From positions 2,852,001 to 2,916,000 of the forward strand of contig OZ242189.1 of the NCBI GenBank assembly GCA_965205725.1: a stretch of DNA of 64,000 nt, given 5' to 3'. This DNA is from G965205725 sp965205725 (GTDB taxonomy: Bacteria; Pseudomonadota; Gammaproteobacteria; Pseudomonadales; Halieaceae). This document shows, piece by piece, positions 18,040 to 29,300 of the stretch. Numbering within the stretch: position 1 is the first letter of the stretch; each line of letters opens with the position of its first letter. The notes beneath the pieces are model-generated. The model was given only the letters and a program-made list of their open reading frames with translations, was not told the origin of the DNA and did not search any database. Position numbers and translations under genes: made by a program.

Positions 18040-19316
18040 GCTTTGGACAAAGGCTGCCCAGGGAGCCTGTCGCCAAGAGGATAATGGGCCGGATAGGCGA
18101 GGCGAGCGACGCCGCTATCAATAGCAGCCTGCGCAACCGCCGCAGATACGCTGGCCAGTAAGCGCGCATCCATGGGTTTGGGGATAATATAGTTTGGACC
18201 AAACTCAAGTGAGTCAAGCCCACACGCATCCAGTACGTCCTGAGTGACGGGCTCGCGGGCCAGCTCGCACAGCGCCCTCACCGCCGCCATTTTCATTGCT
18301 TCATTGATATGGCTGGATCGCACATCCAGAGCACCGCGAAAAATAAACGGGAAGCCCAGGACATTATTGACCTGATTGGGGTAATCAGAACGTCCAGTTG
18401 CCACAATCACGTCGCTGCGCGTCTCCAGCGCAAGTTCCGGCTTTATCTCCGGGTCTGGATTTGAACAGGCAAATACAATCGGGCGCTCTGCCATATCCAG
18501 TAGCATCTTCGGGCTGAGCAGGTCAGCACCTGACAGGCCCACAAAAACATCGGCCCCTTCACAGGCAGCGTGCAGGCTGCGTCGATCAGTGTCATTGGCA
18601 AATTCCGCCTTGTACTGATTGACATCCTCGCGCCCAGGGTAGATAACGCCACGTCGGTCCAGCATAAAGATATTTTCACGCTGCGCGCCCAGGCTAACCA
18701 GTAGACGCATACACGCAATCGCCGCAGCACCCGCGCCCAAACAAACAATTTTGCCAGTCTTGAGTTGCTTGCCTTGAATTTCCAGAGCATTCAGCATACC
18801 CGCCGCCGTTACGATTGCGGTGCCGTGCTGGTCGTCGTGAAACACAGGAATATCGCAGCGATCAATCAGCTCTTGCTCTATAACGAAGCACTCGGGTGCT
18901 TTGATATCTTCAAGATTGATGCCGCCGAAGGTTCCTGAAATTCGCTGTACGGTATCTATAAAATCCCCCGCACTCTCAGCGTCCACCTCGATATCAATCG
19001 AGTCGATATTGGCAAACCGTTTAAAGAGCAAGGCTTTGCCTTCCATCACCGGTTTACTGGCCAAAGGCCCGAGGTCGCCGAGCCCAAGCACCGCAGTTCC
19101 ATTGCTGACTACCGCAACAAAATTCCCTTTCCCCGTATAGCGATAGGCACTCAGTGGGTCCGCAGCAATCTCTCGGCATGGCTCGGCCACGCCAGGACTA
19201 TAGGCCAACGCTAAATCTTCTTGCGTGCTGGCGGCAGTCGTTAACGAGACATTGATCTTGCCGGGTGTTGGAAATTCGTGGTAGTCCAACGCTGCCTGTT
19301 TTAAGTTCTCTGCCAT
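18036..19316 (-). CDS. maeB: Malic enzyme, short form
   Basis: The enzyme oxidatively decarboxylates malate to pyruvate, making NAD(P)H. The 426-residue protein shows the catalytic region LAYSPGVAEPC, GKALLFKRFA with the catalytic Lys, metal-binding HDDQHGTAIV and a dinucleotide fold at LGAGAAAIACM. It lacks the C-terminal phosphotransacetylase-like domain of the 759-residue E. coli MaeB, so it is the single-domain form found next to ponA in Pseudomonas. Cofactor preference cannot be read from the sequence. It converges on mrcA with a 4-nt overlap. Its upstream side carries a terminator and repeat copy C. Confidence 0.9.
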   Translation of the reverse strand: MAENLKQAALDYHEFPTPGKINVSLTTAASTQEDLALAYSPGVAEPCREIAADPLSAYRYTGKGNFVAVVSNGTAVLGLGDLGPLASKPVMEGKALLFKRFANIDSIDIEVDAESAGDFIDTVQRISGTFGGINLEDIKAPECFVIEQELIDRCDIPVFHDDQHGTAIVTAAGMLNALEIQGKQLKTGKIVCLGAGAAAIACMRLLVSLGAQRENIFMLDRRGVIYPGREDVNQYKAEFANDTDRRSLHAACEGADVFVGLSGADLLSPKMLLDMAERPIVFACSNPDPEIKPELALETRSDVIVATGRSDYPNQVNNVLGFPFIFRGALDVRSSHINEAMKMAAVRALCELAREPVTQDVLDACGLDSLEFGPNYIIPKPMDARLLASVSAAVAQAAIDSGVARLAYPAHYPLGDRLPGQPLSKA

Positions 19317-19355
19317 GGAGAGTACCGCTCAGTGATAGTTGTAAATGGACCGTAT

Positions 19356-19396
19356 AAAAAAAGCGCCAAATCCATTTGAAGTCGGCGCTTTCTTAA
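19356..19396 (-). terminator. Intrinsic terminator, minus strand
   Basis: Read on the minus strand, AAAGCGCC pairs with GGCGCTTT across a 16-nt loop and is followed by a run of seven T (TTTTTTT). It lies between the 3' side of rpmE and repeat copy C upstream and the maeB start downstream. It most likely ends rpmE transcription and insulates maeB. The arms are perfectly complementary over 8 bp (19360-19367 and 19384-19391). Confidence 0.65.
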
Positions 19397-19413
19397 CAGA
19401 GTAGATGTCCGAA

Positions 19414-19592
19414 AGCCTGTCGAAGTCGGGACTGTCCTGCGCTGCGGAAAAGCCGGATTTGGCCTTTTTCGCGCACTCTTTTGCCCACTTTTTATTAAAA
19501 ACAGAACCACTATTGGCCGCAAAATGAGCCAGGAAATAGCCCAGGCCAGTCTTTCCCTCGTAACGAACGCCTAAATCCGACAAGCTCCTAGG
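19414..19592 (+). repeat. Dispersed CCTGTCG-ended repeat, copy C (full length)
   Basis: The element opens with AGCCTGTCGAAG and closes with AAATCCGACAAGCTCCTAGG, so its ends are inverted relative to each other. Internal blocks (CTGCGGAAAAGCCGG, GCCTTTTTCGCGCAC, AAAACAGAACCACT, GCCGCAAAATGA, GTCTTTCCCTCG, AACGAACGCCTAAATCC) occur in the same order, reverse-complemented, in copy B at 62795-63014. It fills the gap between maeB and rpmE. Open frames across it are not conserved between copies, so I treat it as non-coding. Confidence 0.7.
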
Positions 19593-19606
19593 AACCTGCC
19601 GGATTT
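19573..19606. repeat. 34-bp palindrome spanning the rpmE stop
   Basis: Two repeat ends meet back to back. AAATCCGACAAGCTCCT is followed by AGGAACCTGCCGGATTT, its near-complement, giving a 17-bp stem with a few mismatches and essentially no loop. The right arm encodes the last five residues (NPAGS) and stop of rpmE. It could act as an RNA stem at the rpmE 3' end or be the footprint of a double insertion. Confidence 0.55.
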
Positions 19607-19821
19607 AACAGCGTTTTACCGCGGTTGCCAAAACGCTTGTTAAAGCGGTCGACCCGGCCACCACTATCAACGATTTTCTGCTTGCCCGTAAAAAATGGGT
19701 GACACTGTGAACATACATCAATATGAATGTCCTTACCCAGAGTAGAGCGAGTCTTTACAACATTCCCACAACTACACGTTGCAGTAATATCGCTGTATTC
19801 TGGATGAATTGCTGCTTGCAT
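19588..19821 (-). CDS. rpmE: 50S ribosomal protein L31, zinc-binding type
   Basis: L31 bridges the large and small ribosomal subunits. The 77-residue product has the zinc-ligand set Cys16, Cys18, Cys37 and Cys40 and the conserved HPFFTGKQKIVDSGGRVDRFNKRFG core, written here in part. The start has GGAG about 9 nt upstream. The protein runs a few residues longer than typical (about 70); its last residues NPAGS and stop are encoded by sequence matching a dispersed-repeat end, so the native C-terminus may have been replaced. As the Cys-containing form it would be the zinc-replete paralogue. Confidence 0.93.
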   Translation of the reverse strand: MQAAIHPEYSDITATCSCGNVVKTRSTLGKDIHIDVCSQCHPFFTGKQKIVDSGGRVDRFNKRFGNRGKTLLNPAGS

Positions 19822-20357
19822 TATGATTCTCCTTAACGCGGCGGCGCCACTCGATCAGTTGTCGAGCACCACCCCTCAGGCGGTCAAATAGGGCGGGCAT
19901 ATTACCAGACACAGCCCGATAAGCAACCGCTTCGCAACCCGCTGTTAGTCACACATAAATTGTCCGGGTTTCACAGTACCCCGAAGAACAGCCACCCGAA
20001 GAACAGTGTTCTGTGGAACAGTACCCCGAGAGGGGGCAACTGCGGGGCGGGTTTGAGCCGCAGGTGGGGTTGGCTGTGGCAGGGGGTGGTCGGCTGGTTA
20101 AACCTCGCGGTTTGGGCACGCTTTAGCGTGTGGTTTTGACCGCTGCGGAACTCAACGATTTTTCCTGAAGGAAAAATTCGGATTCAAACAGTCCTCGCGG
20201 AAAGCCTCAAAAACACCCGCTTGCGCAACCGTGCCCTGATTAAACCTTCAAGGTTTACCCACCCGCCCACAGGCTGAATCTGCGCTCGTCTATGGCTTCG
20301 CCTGATTAAACCTCAAGATTGACCCACCTGCCCTGGCCCTAACCGAACAGCCTGAGC
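19822..20357. other. 536-bp intergenic region, rpmE upstream side and adhesin 3' side
   Basis: No gene was recognised. Several short inverted repeats occur. The clearest is ATTTTTCC-TGAA-GGAAAAAT at 20158-20177, a perfect 8-bp stem. Others include CACGC-TTTA-GCGTG near 20118-20131 and TAAACCTT-C-AAGGTTTA near 20243-20259. A 13-bp palindrome AGAACAGTGTTCT sits among GAAGAACAG-type direct repeats near 19983-20020. The hairpins lie downstream of the giant adhesin gene and may end its transcript, although none has a classic T-run on the minus strand. The rpmE promoter should lie in 19822-19950. Confidence 0.5.
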
Positions 20358-23300
20358 TTAAAAATGCAGCCGTCCGCTCAGGCCCAGCAGGTGTTCCGGG
20401 GCGCGCTGTTCACTGGCGTTGCGGCCGGCGAAGACTTCCAGCTCCAGCCCGTCGGGGCGCTCTAGCTGCATTCCCAGCCGCAGCCGTCGCGCTATCCCAT
20501 CGGCCATGTCCAACTGGGCAAAGGGTCGCAACCGGGTGAGTCGGTCTGACTGAACCAGTCCGTAGCTCAGGTTCAGCTCCAGCCGCGCGGTGGGTCGCTG
20601 TGCCAGCCCGCTGTCTTGCAGGGCCCGCTCGCTCTCCCACAGGGCTTGTGCTCCGCCGCCTGAGTCCTGTCCCCACACGGGGGTCAGGGTCAGCGCCAGA
20701 CCTTGACCGGATACCCCTAGGTCTAACTGCACGGTCAGGCTCGCTCCCCAGGCTTCAAAATCACTCTCTTTGTGGGCCAGCAGTCCGTGGGCGCGCAGCG
20801 CGGTGCTCAGGCCGCGGCCATTGGCATACTCCAGCCCGACACCCACTTCGGCGCCTTCGCCTTCTTCGGCATCACCCCCGTCGACCCGCACGCCTAACTC
20901 CAGGCTGGTGCTTAAACTGGCCTCTGGCTGTTGTACCTGCCAGTGGCGGCTGGCCTCCAGCAACAATCGCGCCCGCCGCGCCTGTGCGGTCACCTCGGGC
21001 AGTCCGGGTACGTCTTCTGATTCCAGCTCGACAATAAAGGCGTCGGCCTTCAGTGCCAGCTCAAACTCGCCGGTTGAGTGCAGGGCCTGGCGCAGGCCCA
21101 GGGCCCCCAGGCGCATATCCAGGTCGGTCTCAAAGGTGGTGGCGCCGTGGCTCAGGGTGGCATCCCCCTGGCCAATACCGAGGAGTCCCCACAGGCCCAG
21201 CCCGTCCCTGGGCGACCAGTAGCCATAGGGATACACGCTGCTCAGGTCGGTTTCAAGCTCGCCGTCGGTCTCGCCGCTGCGGTAGTCGGTCTCGCCGCTG
21301 CTGTGGCTCAGTGCCACGCCCACCAGGGCGCCTGTCTCAAGCCGGTAGTCGAGGCCCAGATACCCTGAGACCACCTCGCCATCCAGGTCAAAGTCAGACT
21401 GGGGGCTGCCCTCAAAGTGGCTGAAGTCACCCCGTCCCCACAGGCTCCACTGGGCGGACGGCTCAGCCGTTGAGTGGTTCTCGCTCAAGTTCTGGCTCAA
21501 GTTCTGGTTCAAACCGAGAGGGATCACAAAGGCGCTGCGAGCCAACTGCTCCCGGTCCGGCAGTTGGCAGGCATTGCCGACCGGGTTATCGCTCTGGCGG
21601 TCAGTGCTGGCGCGGTTCAGTCCGCCCATGCTGTCGCCTGGGTTGCCCAAGTTGCCTGAGTTGCCCAAGTTGCCCGTGCTGCCTAAATCACCCAGCCCGG
21701 CGGTGCTGGCACTAACGGTATTGGCACTGGCTGTATGGGCACTGGCTGTGTTGGTACTGACTGTGCTGTCGGCAGTCGTTGTGCTGTCGGCACTGTCGGC
21801 TGTGCTGTCGGAGTTGGCAGTGACGGTATCAGCCGAGATCAGGTTGGTGATGCTGGACAGACAGGCGGCCAGTGACAAGCCACTGACCGTGCTTGTCTGC
21901 GGCCCGGCTGAGGCTGGTTTGAGGCGCTCGCCAATCGCATCTACGGCACTGGCAGCCACGCTGCGACCAAAGGCCGCCAGATTAAGCTCCAGGGCTTGCT
22001 GGCGCGCGGCCACATTGGTTTCGACGGTGACTTGCACGCTGTCGCTGCCGCTGGCGCCGCGTGGGTCGGTGACCGTTAACCTAAACGTCAACACCGTATC
22101 GGTATCCAGGGCGTTCGGCGCGGTAAAGCTGGGGCTGGCGCTGTTGGCTCTGCTCAAGCTAACCGTTGGGCCGCCGGTCTGGATCCAGGCGTAGCTGAGA
22201 GACTCGGTATCGCCTGGGTCGGGATCCGTGCCGCTGCCACTCAGCGTAACGGCTGCGCCTTCATCGACGCTCTGGTCTGTGCCGGCATCGGCACTGGGGG
22301 CTTTGTTGACCGCCGTGACGGTAACATTCACGCTGGCGCTGGCCGAGAGGCGGCCATCACTCACGGTCAGGCTAAAGCCCAGCACCGCATCGACGCCCAG
22401 TTCCGTCGGCGCGGTAAAGCTGGCGCTGGGGCTGTCGGCTCCGCTCAAGGTGACGTCCTGGCCGCTGGTTTGAGTCCAGGTGTAGCTGAGGCTATCGCCT
22501 GTGTCGGGGTCCGTGCCGCTGCCACTCAGGGTGACGGTTGCGCCCTCATCGACGCTCTGGTTTTCCCCGGCATCGGCGCTGGGGGCATCATTGACGTTGG
22601 TGACGGTGATATTCACGCTGTCGCTGGCCGAGAGGCGGCCATCACTCACGGTCAGGCTAAAGACCAGCACCGCATCGGCACTCAGGCCCGTTGGCGCGGT
22701 AAAGCTGGGGCTGGGGCTGTCGGCTCCGCTCAGCGTGACTTGCTGGCCGCTGGTTTGCGTCCAGGCGTAGCTGAGATCAGCCGCGTCGCTGTCCGGGTCA
22801 GTCGCGCTGCCATTCAAAGTGACGGTTGCGCCCTCGGCGACGGTCTGGGGCTCTCCGGCATTAGCAACCGGGGCGACCTGGGCAGGCACGGTGTTGGCGA
22901 CACTTAATGACATGAACGAAGCCAGCTCCTCGCCCGTAGCAGTGCTGGTAATAGAACCGAGGGCTGGCCTATAGGAGACTTCGATGTCTGCTCCTGCCGG
23001 GATAGGGGGGGTCACATCCAGGATGATACTGCCCGCCCTGATAGCGGTCACATCGTGATCTGTTGTAACGCCATTCAGGGTGGAGGTGACCGTGAAGTCC
23101 GCAGGGCTTGCATTGCTCACATCCACTTCCTCGCTGGCTGGCAGGGTGATGGCTGTGCCTGCGGAATTCGTGCTCGCCGGCTCCAGGCCCAGGGCCTCCG
23201 CCTCATCCGCATCGGGCACTCCGGGTGGCGGGGCGCTCGGGCCAGGAGCGGGGCCAGGAGGAGGAACAGGCGCATCGCTCGCCGCGATGGTCGCCTGGGC

Positions 23301-26300
23301 CGTGGTCGTGCCCAGGGCGACCCCTGCCGGTAGCGGGCTGTTGGTGTTCGCGCTCAAGGTTGCCGTGAAGGTCTCGTCGCCTTCGGTCAGGCTATCGTCG
23401 GTTACCGGCACCGGGAAGGTCTGGGTCAGGGCGGTCCCGGTCGCGCCTGCTGCAAAGGTCAGCGTGCCGGTGGTTTCTGTGAAATCACTCCCCGCAGTCG
23501 CCGTGCCCGCCGCGGTGGCATAGTCCACCACCACTGCCGCGCCCGGTGAGCCCGATAAAGTCACCGTGAAGGTGGCGTCATCGCCCTCGTTCACGTTGCC
23601 GCCGCCCGAGATGGATACCGTCGCCGAACCCGCCGCGGTAATCGCCACCTGCGCGCTCGTCGTGCCCAGGGTGAACCCGGTCGGCAGCGGGTTCGAGGCG
23701 TTTGCGCTCAGGACTGCGGTGAAGGTCTCGCTGCCTTCCACAAGGCTGTCGGTTGTCACCGGCACGGTGAAGGTCTGCCTCAGATCGTCCCCGGTCGCGC
23801 CAGCCGCAAAGGTCAGCGTGCCGCTCCTTGCTGTAAAATCACTCCCCGCAGTCGCCGTGCCCGCCGCAGTGGCATAGTCCACCATCACTGCCGCGCCCGG
23901 TGAGCCCGATAAAGTCACCGTGAAGGTGGCATTGTCGCCCTCGTTCACATTGCCGCCGCCAGAGATGGATACCGTCGCCGAACCCGCCGCGGTAATCGCC
24001 ACCTGCGCGCTCGTCGTGCCCAGGCTGAAGCCTGTCGGTAGCGGACTGGTGGAACTCGCGCTCAGGGTCGCTGTGAAGGTCTCGCTGCCTTCCACAAGGC
24101 TGTCGGTTGTCACCGGCACGGTGAAGGTCTGGCTCAGAGTGGTCGTGTTCGCCGCGAAGGTCAGCGTGCCGCTCCTTGCTGTAAAATCACTCCCCGGAAT
24201 CGCCGTGCCCGCCGCGGTGGCATAGTCCACCACCACTGCCGCGCCCGGTGAGCCCGACAGGGTCACCGTGAAGGTGGCATCATCGCCCTCGTTCACATTG
24301 CCGCCGCCCGAGATGGATACCGTCGCCGAACCCGCCGCGGTAATCGCCACCTGCGCGCTCGTCGTGCCCAGGGTGAACCCGGTCGGCAGCGGGTTCGAGG
24401 CGTTCGCGCTCAGGGTTGCGGTGAAGCTCTCGCTGCCTTCCACGAAGCTGTCGGTTAACACCGGCACGTCGAAGGTCTGGCTCAGATCGGTTCCGGTCGC
24501 GCCTGCGGCGAAGGTCAGCGTGCCGTTCGTTGCTGTGAAATCACTCCCCGCAGTCGCCGTGCCCGCCGCGGTGGCATAGTCCACCACCACTGCCGCGCCC
24601 GGTGAGCCCGACAAAGTCACCGTGAAGGTGGCATTGTCGCCCTCGTTCACGTTGCCACCGCCCGAGATCGACACCGTCGCCGAACCCGCCGCCCCAATCG
24701 TCGCCGTTGCCGTCGCCGTGCCCAGGTTGAACCCGGTCGGCAGCGGGTTCGAGGCGTTCGCGCTCAGGGTTGCGGTGAAGCTCTCGCTGCCTTCCACGAA
24801 GCTGTCGGTTAACACCGGCACGTCGAAGGTCTGGGTCAGATCGGTCCCGGTCACGCCAGCCGTAAAGGTCAGCGTGCCGCTGGTATCGCTAAAGTCAGTC
24901 GCCGACGCCGTCCCTATTGCGGTGGTATAGTCCACCAACACTGCCGCGCCCGGTGAGCCCGATAAAGTCACCGTGAAGGTGGCATCATCGCCCTCGTTCA
25001 CGTTGCCGCCGCCAGAGATGGATACCGTGGCCGAACCCGCCGCCCCAATCGTCGCCGTTGCCGTCGCTGTGCCCAGGCTGAACCCGGTCGGCAGCGGGTT
25101 CGAGGCGTTCGCGCTCAGGGTTGCGGTGAAGCTCTCGCTGCCTTCCACTAAGCTGTCGGTTAACACCGGCACGGTGAAGGTCTGGGTCAGAGTGGTCGTG
25201 TTCGCCGCAAAAGTCAGCGTGCCGCTGGTATCGCTAAAGTCAGTCGCCGACGCCGTCCCTATTGCGGTGGTATAGTCCACCAACACTGCCGCGCCCGGTG
25301 AGCCCGATAAAGTCACCGTGAAGGTGGCATCATCGCCCTCGTTCACGTTGCCGCCGCCAGAGATGGATACCGTGGCCGAACCCGCCGCCCCAATCGTCGC
25401 CGTTGCCGTCGCTGTGCCCAGGCTGAACCCGGTCGGCAGCGGGTTCGAGGCGTTCGCGCTCAGGGTTGCGGTGAAGCTCTCGCTGCCTTCCACTAAGCTG
25501 TCGGTTAACACCGGCACGGTGAAGGTCTGGGTCAGAGTGGTCGTGTTCGCCGCAAAAGTCAGCGTGCCGCTGGTATCGCTAAAGTCAGTCGCCGACGCCG
25601 TCCCTATTGCGGTGGTATAGTCCACCAACACTGCCGCGCCCGGTGAGCCCGATAAAGTCACCGTGAAGGTGGCATCATCGCCCTCGTTCACGTTGCCGCC
25701 GCCAGAGATGGATACCGTGGCCGAACCCGCCGCCCCAATCGTCGCCGTTGCCGTCGCTGTGCCCAGGCTGAAGCCTGTCGGCAGCGGGGTCGAGGCGTTC
25801 GCGCTCAGGGTTGCGGTGAAGGTCTCGCTGCCTTCCACAAGGCTGTCGGTTGTCACCGGCACGGTGAAGGTCTGGCTCAGATCGGTCGTGTTCGCCGCAA
25901 AGGTCAGCGTGCCGTTCGTTTCTGTGAAATCACTCCCCGCAGTCGCCGTGCCCGCCGCGGTGGCATAGTCCACCACCACTGCCGCGCCCGGTGAGCCCGA
26001 CAGGGTCACCGTGAAGGTGGCATCATCGCCCTCGTTCACGTTGCCACCGCCCGAGATCGACACCGTCGCCGAACCCGCCGCGGTAATCGTCGCCTGCGCC
26101 GTCGCCGTGCCCAGGCTGAAACCTGTCGGCAGCGGGGTCGAGGCGTTCGCGCTCAGGACTGCGGTGAAGCTCTCGCTGCCTTCCACGATGCTGTCGGTTA
26201 ACACCGGCACGGTGAAGGTCTGGCTCAGATCGGTCGTGTTCGCCGCAAAGGTCAGCGTGCCGGTGGTTTCTGTGAAATCACTCCCCGCAGTCGCCGTGCC

Positions 26301-29300
26301 CGCCGCGGTGGCATAGTCCACCACCACTGCCGCGCCCGGTGAGCCCGACAGGGTCACCGTGAAGGTGGCATCATCGCCCTCGTTCACGTTGCCACCGCCC
26401 GAGATCGACACCGTCGCCGAACCCGCCGCGGTAATCGTCGCCTGCGCCGTCGCCGTGCCCAGGCTGAAACCTGTCGGCAGCGGGTTCGAGGCGTTCGCGC
26501 TCAGGGTTGCGGTGAAGCTCTCGTCGCCTTCCACGAAGCTGTCGGTTAACACCGGCACGTCGAAGGTCTGGCTCAGATCGGTCGTGTTCGCCGCAAAGGT
26601 CAGCGTGCCGGTGGTTTCTGTGAAGTCAGTCGCCGACGCCGTGCCCGCCGCGGTGGTATAGTCCACCACCACTGCCGCGCCCGGTGAGCCCGATAAAGTC
26701 ACCGTGAAGGTGGCATCATCGCCCTCGTTCACGTTGCCGCCACCCGAGATGGATACCGTCGCCGAACCCGTCGCCCCAATCGTCGCTGTCGCCGTCGCCG
26801 TGCCCAGGCTGAAACCTGTCGGTAGCGGACTGGTGGAACTCGCGCTCAGGGTTGCCGTAAAGCTCTCCTCGCCTTCCACAAGGCTGTCGGTTAACACCGG
26901 CACGGTAAAGGTCTGGCTCAGATCGGTCGTGTTCGCCGCAAAGGTCAGCGTGCCGGTGGTTTCTGTGAAATCGCTCCCCGCAGTCGCCGTGCCCGCCGCG
27001 GTGGCATAGTCCACCAACACTGCCGCGCCCGGTGAGCCCGATAAAGTCACCGTGAAGGTGGCATTGTCGCCCTCGTTCACGTTGCCGCCGCCAGAGATGG
27101 ATACCGTGGCCGAACCCGTCGCCCCAATCGTCGCCGTTGCCGTCGCTGTGCCCAGGCTGAACCCGGTCGGCAGCGGGTTCGAGGCGTTCGCGCTCAGGGT
27201 TGCGGTGAAGCTCTCGCTGCCTTCCACTAAGCTGTCGGTTAACACCGGCACGGTGAAGGTCTGGGTCAGAGTGGTCGTGTTCGCCGCAAAAGTCAGCGTG
27301 CCGCTGGTATCGCTAAAGTCAGTCGCCGACGCCGTCCCTATTGCGGTGGTATAGTCCACCAACACTGCCGCGCCCGGTGAGCCCGATAAAGTCACCGTGA
27401 AGGTGGCATCATCGCCCTCGTTCACGTTGCCGCCGCCAGAGATGGATACCGTGGCCGAACCCGCCGCCCCAATCGTCGCCGTTGCCGTCGCTGTGCCCAG
27501 GCTGAACCCGGTCGGCAGCGGGTTCGAGGCGTTCGCGCTCAGGGTTGCGGTGAAGCTCTCGCTGCCTTCCACTAAGCTGTCGGTTAACACCGGCACGTCG
27601 AAGGTCTGGCTCAGAGTGGTCGTGTTCGCCGCAAAGGTCAGCGTGCCGTTCGTTGCTGTGAAATCACTCCCCGCAGTCGCCGTGCCCGCTGCGGTGGCAT
27701 AGTCCACCATCACTGCCGCGCCCGGTGAGCCCGATAAAGTCACCGTGAAGGTGGCATTGTCGCCCTCGTTCACGTTGCCGCCGCCAGAGATGGATACCGT
27801 GGCCGAACCCGTCGCCCCAATCGTCGCCGTTGCCGTTGCCGTGCCCAGGCTGAAACCTGTCGGCAGCGGGGTCGAGGCGTTCGCGCTCAGGGTTGCGGTG
27901 AAGCTCTCGCTGCCTTCCACAAGGCTGTCGGTTGTCACCGGCACGGTGAAGGTCTGGCTCAGAGTGGTCGTGTTCGCTGCAAAGGTCAGCGTGCCGCTGG
28001 TATCGCTAAAGTCAGTCGCCGACGCCGTCCCTATTGCGGTGGCATAGTCCACCACCACTGCCGCGCCCGGTGAGTCCGATAAAGTCACCGTGAAGGTGGC
28101 ATCATCGCCCTCGTTCACGTTGCCGGTGGGCCCGGCAATCGACACCGTCGCCGTGCCCGCCGCCCCAATCGTCGCCGTCGCCGTTGCCGTGCCCAGGCTG
28201 AAACCTGTCGGCAGCGGGTTCGAGGCGTTTGCGCTCAGGGTTGCGGTGAAGGTCTCGCTGCCTTCCACGAAGCTGTCGGTTAACACCGGCACGTCGAAGG
28301 TCTGGCTCAGAGTGGTCGTGTTCGCTGCAAAGGTCAGCGTGCCGCTGGTATCGCTAAAGTCAGTCGCCGACGCCGTCCCTATTGCGGTGGCATAGTCCAC
28401 CACCACTGCCGCGCCCGGTGAGCCTGATAAAGTCACCGTGAAGGTGGCATCATCGCCCTCGTTCACGTTGCCAGTGGGCCCGGCAATCGACACCGTCGCC
28501 GTGCCCGCCGCCCCAATCGTCGCCGTCGCCGTCGCCGTGCCCAGGCTGAAACCTGTCGGCAGCGGGTTCGAGGCGTTCGCGCTCAGGGTTGCGGTGAAGG
28601 TCTCGCTGCCTTCCACAAGGCTGTCGGTTGTTACCGGCACGTCGAAGGTCTGGCTCAGGTCGGTCGTGTTCGCCGCAAAGGTCAGCGTGCCGCTCGTTGT
28701 TGTGAAATCACTCCCCGCGGTCGCCGTGCCCGCTGCGGTGGCATAGTCCACCACCACTGCCGCCCCCGGTGAGCCCGACAAAGTCACCGTGAAGGTGGCA
28801 TCATCGCCTTCGTTCACGTTGCCAGTGGGCCCGGCAATCGACACCGTCTCAGAAATCGCCGCTAAAACGCTGACCGCTTGGCTGGTCAGCCTTTCATCGT
28901 TGCCGTCATCGTCGGTAAAGCTGACCCGTACCTCGATATCCGCTCCTACATCATTCGCACTCGTCAAGGCGAGGGTCGGCGAGGTCTCCCCGCTAAGGGA
29001 CCCGCCATTCTCCAGCCATTGATAGGTGAAAGTCGTGTTGGTAAGGCCATCGGGATCGGTAATGCCGCTGGTGTTTGCCGTCAGGGTATTCCCCACCCGG
29101 GGCGTGCCGGTGATGGTCGGTAATCCGCTGGGCGCGTCATTGACCGGATTAACGGTCACGGTTGCCGTGGCGGGGGTGGCACTGAAGTCAGTGCCGTCGG
29201 AGACGCTGAAGGTGAAGGTCGCTTCGCCGTTGACATTGGTGGCCGGGGTATAGACCAGATTCGGAATAGCGGCAACCGCAATCACCTGGGCCGTATTAAC

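Noticed and set aside
19301..19583. Two minus-strand ORFs of 73 and 84 codons between maeB and rpmE
   Set aside because: They lie in repeat copy C and are not preserved in the equivalent frames of copy B.
19999..20012. AGAACAGTGTTCT palindrome as a regulator operator
   Set aside because: It is a single site within degenerate GAACAG direct repeats, far from a recognisable promoter; I could not tie it to a regulator.
23566..29022. A ladder of about 16 plus-strand ORFs of about 100 codons, nearly identical, spaced every 345-354 bp
   Set aside because: They are antisense shadows of the Calx-beta coding repeats. The GC-rich, repetitive sense frame keeps one antisense frame open; there are no ribosome sites and their period follows the sense repeats.
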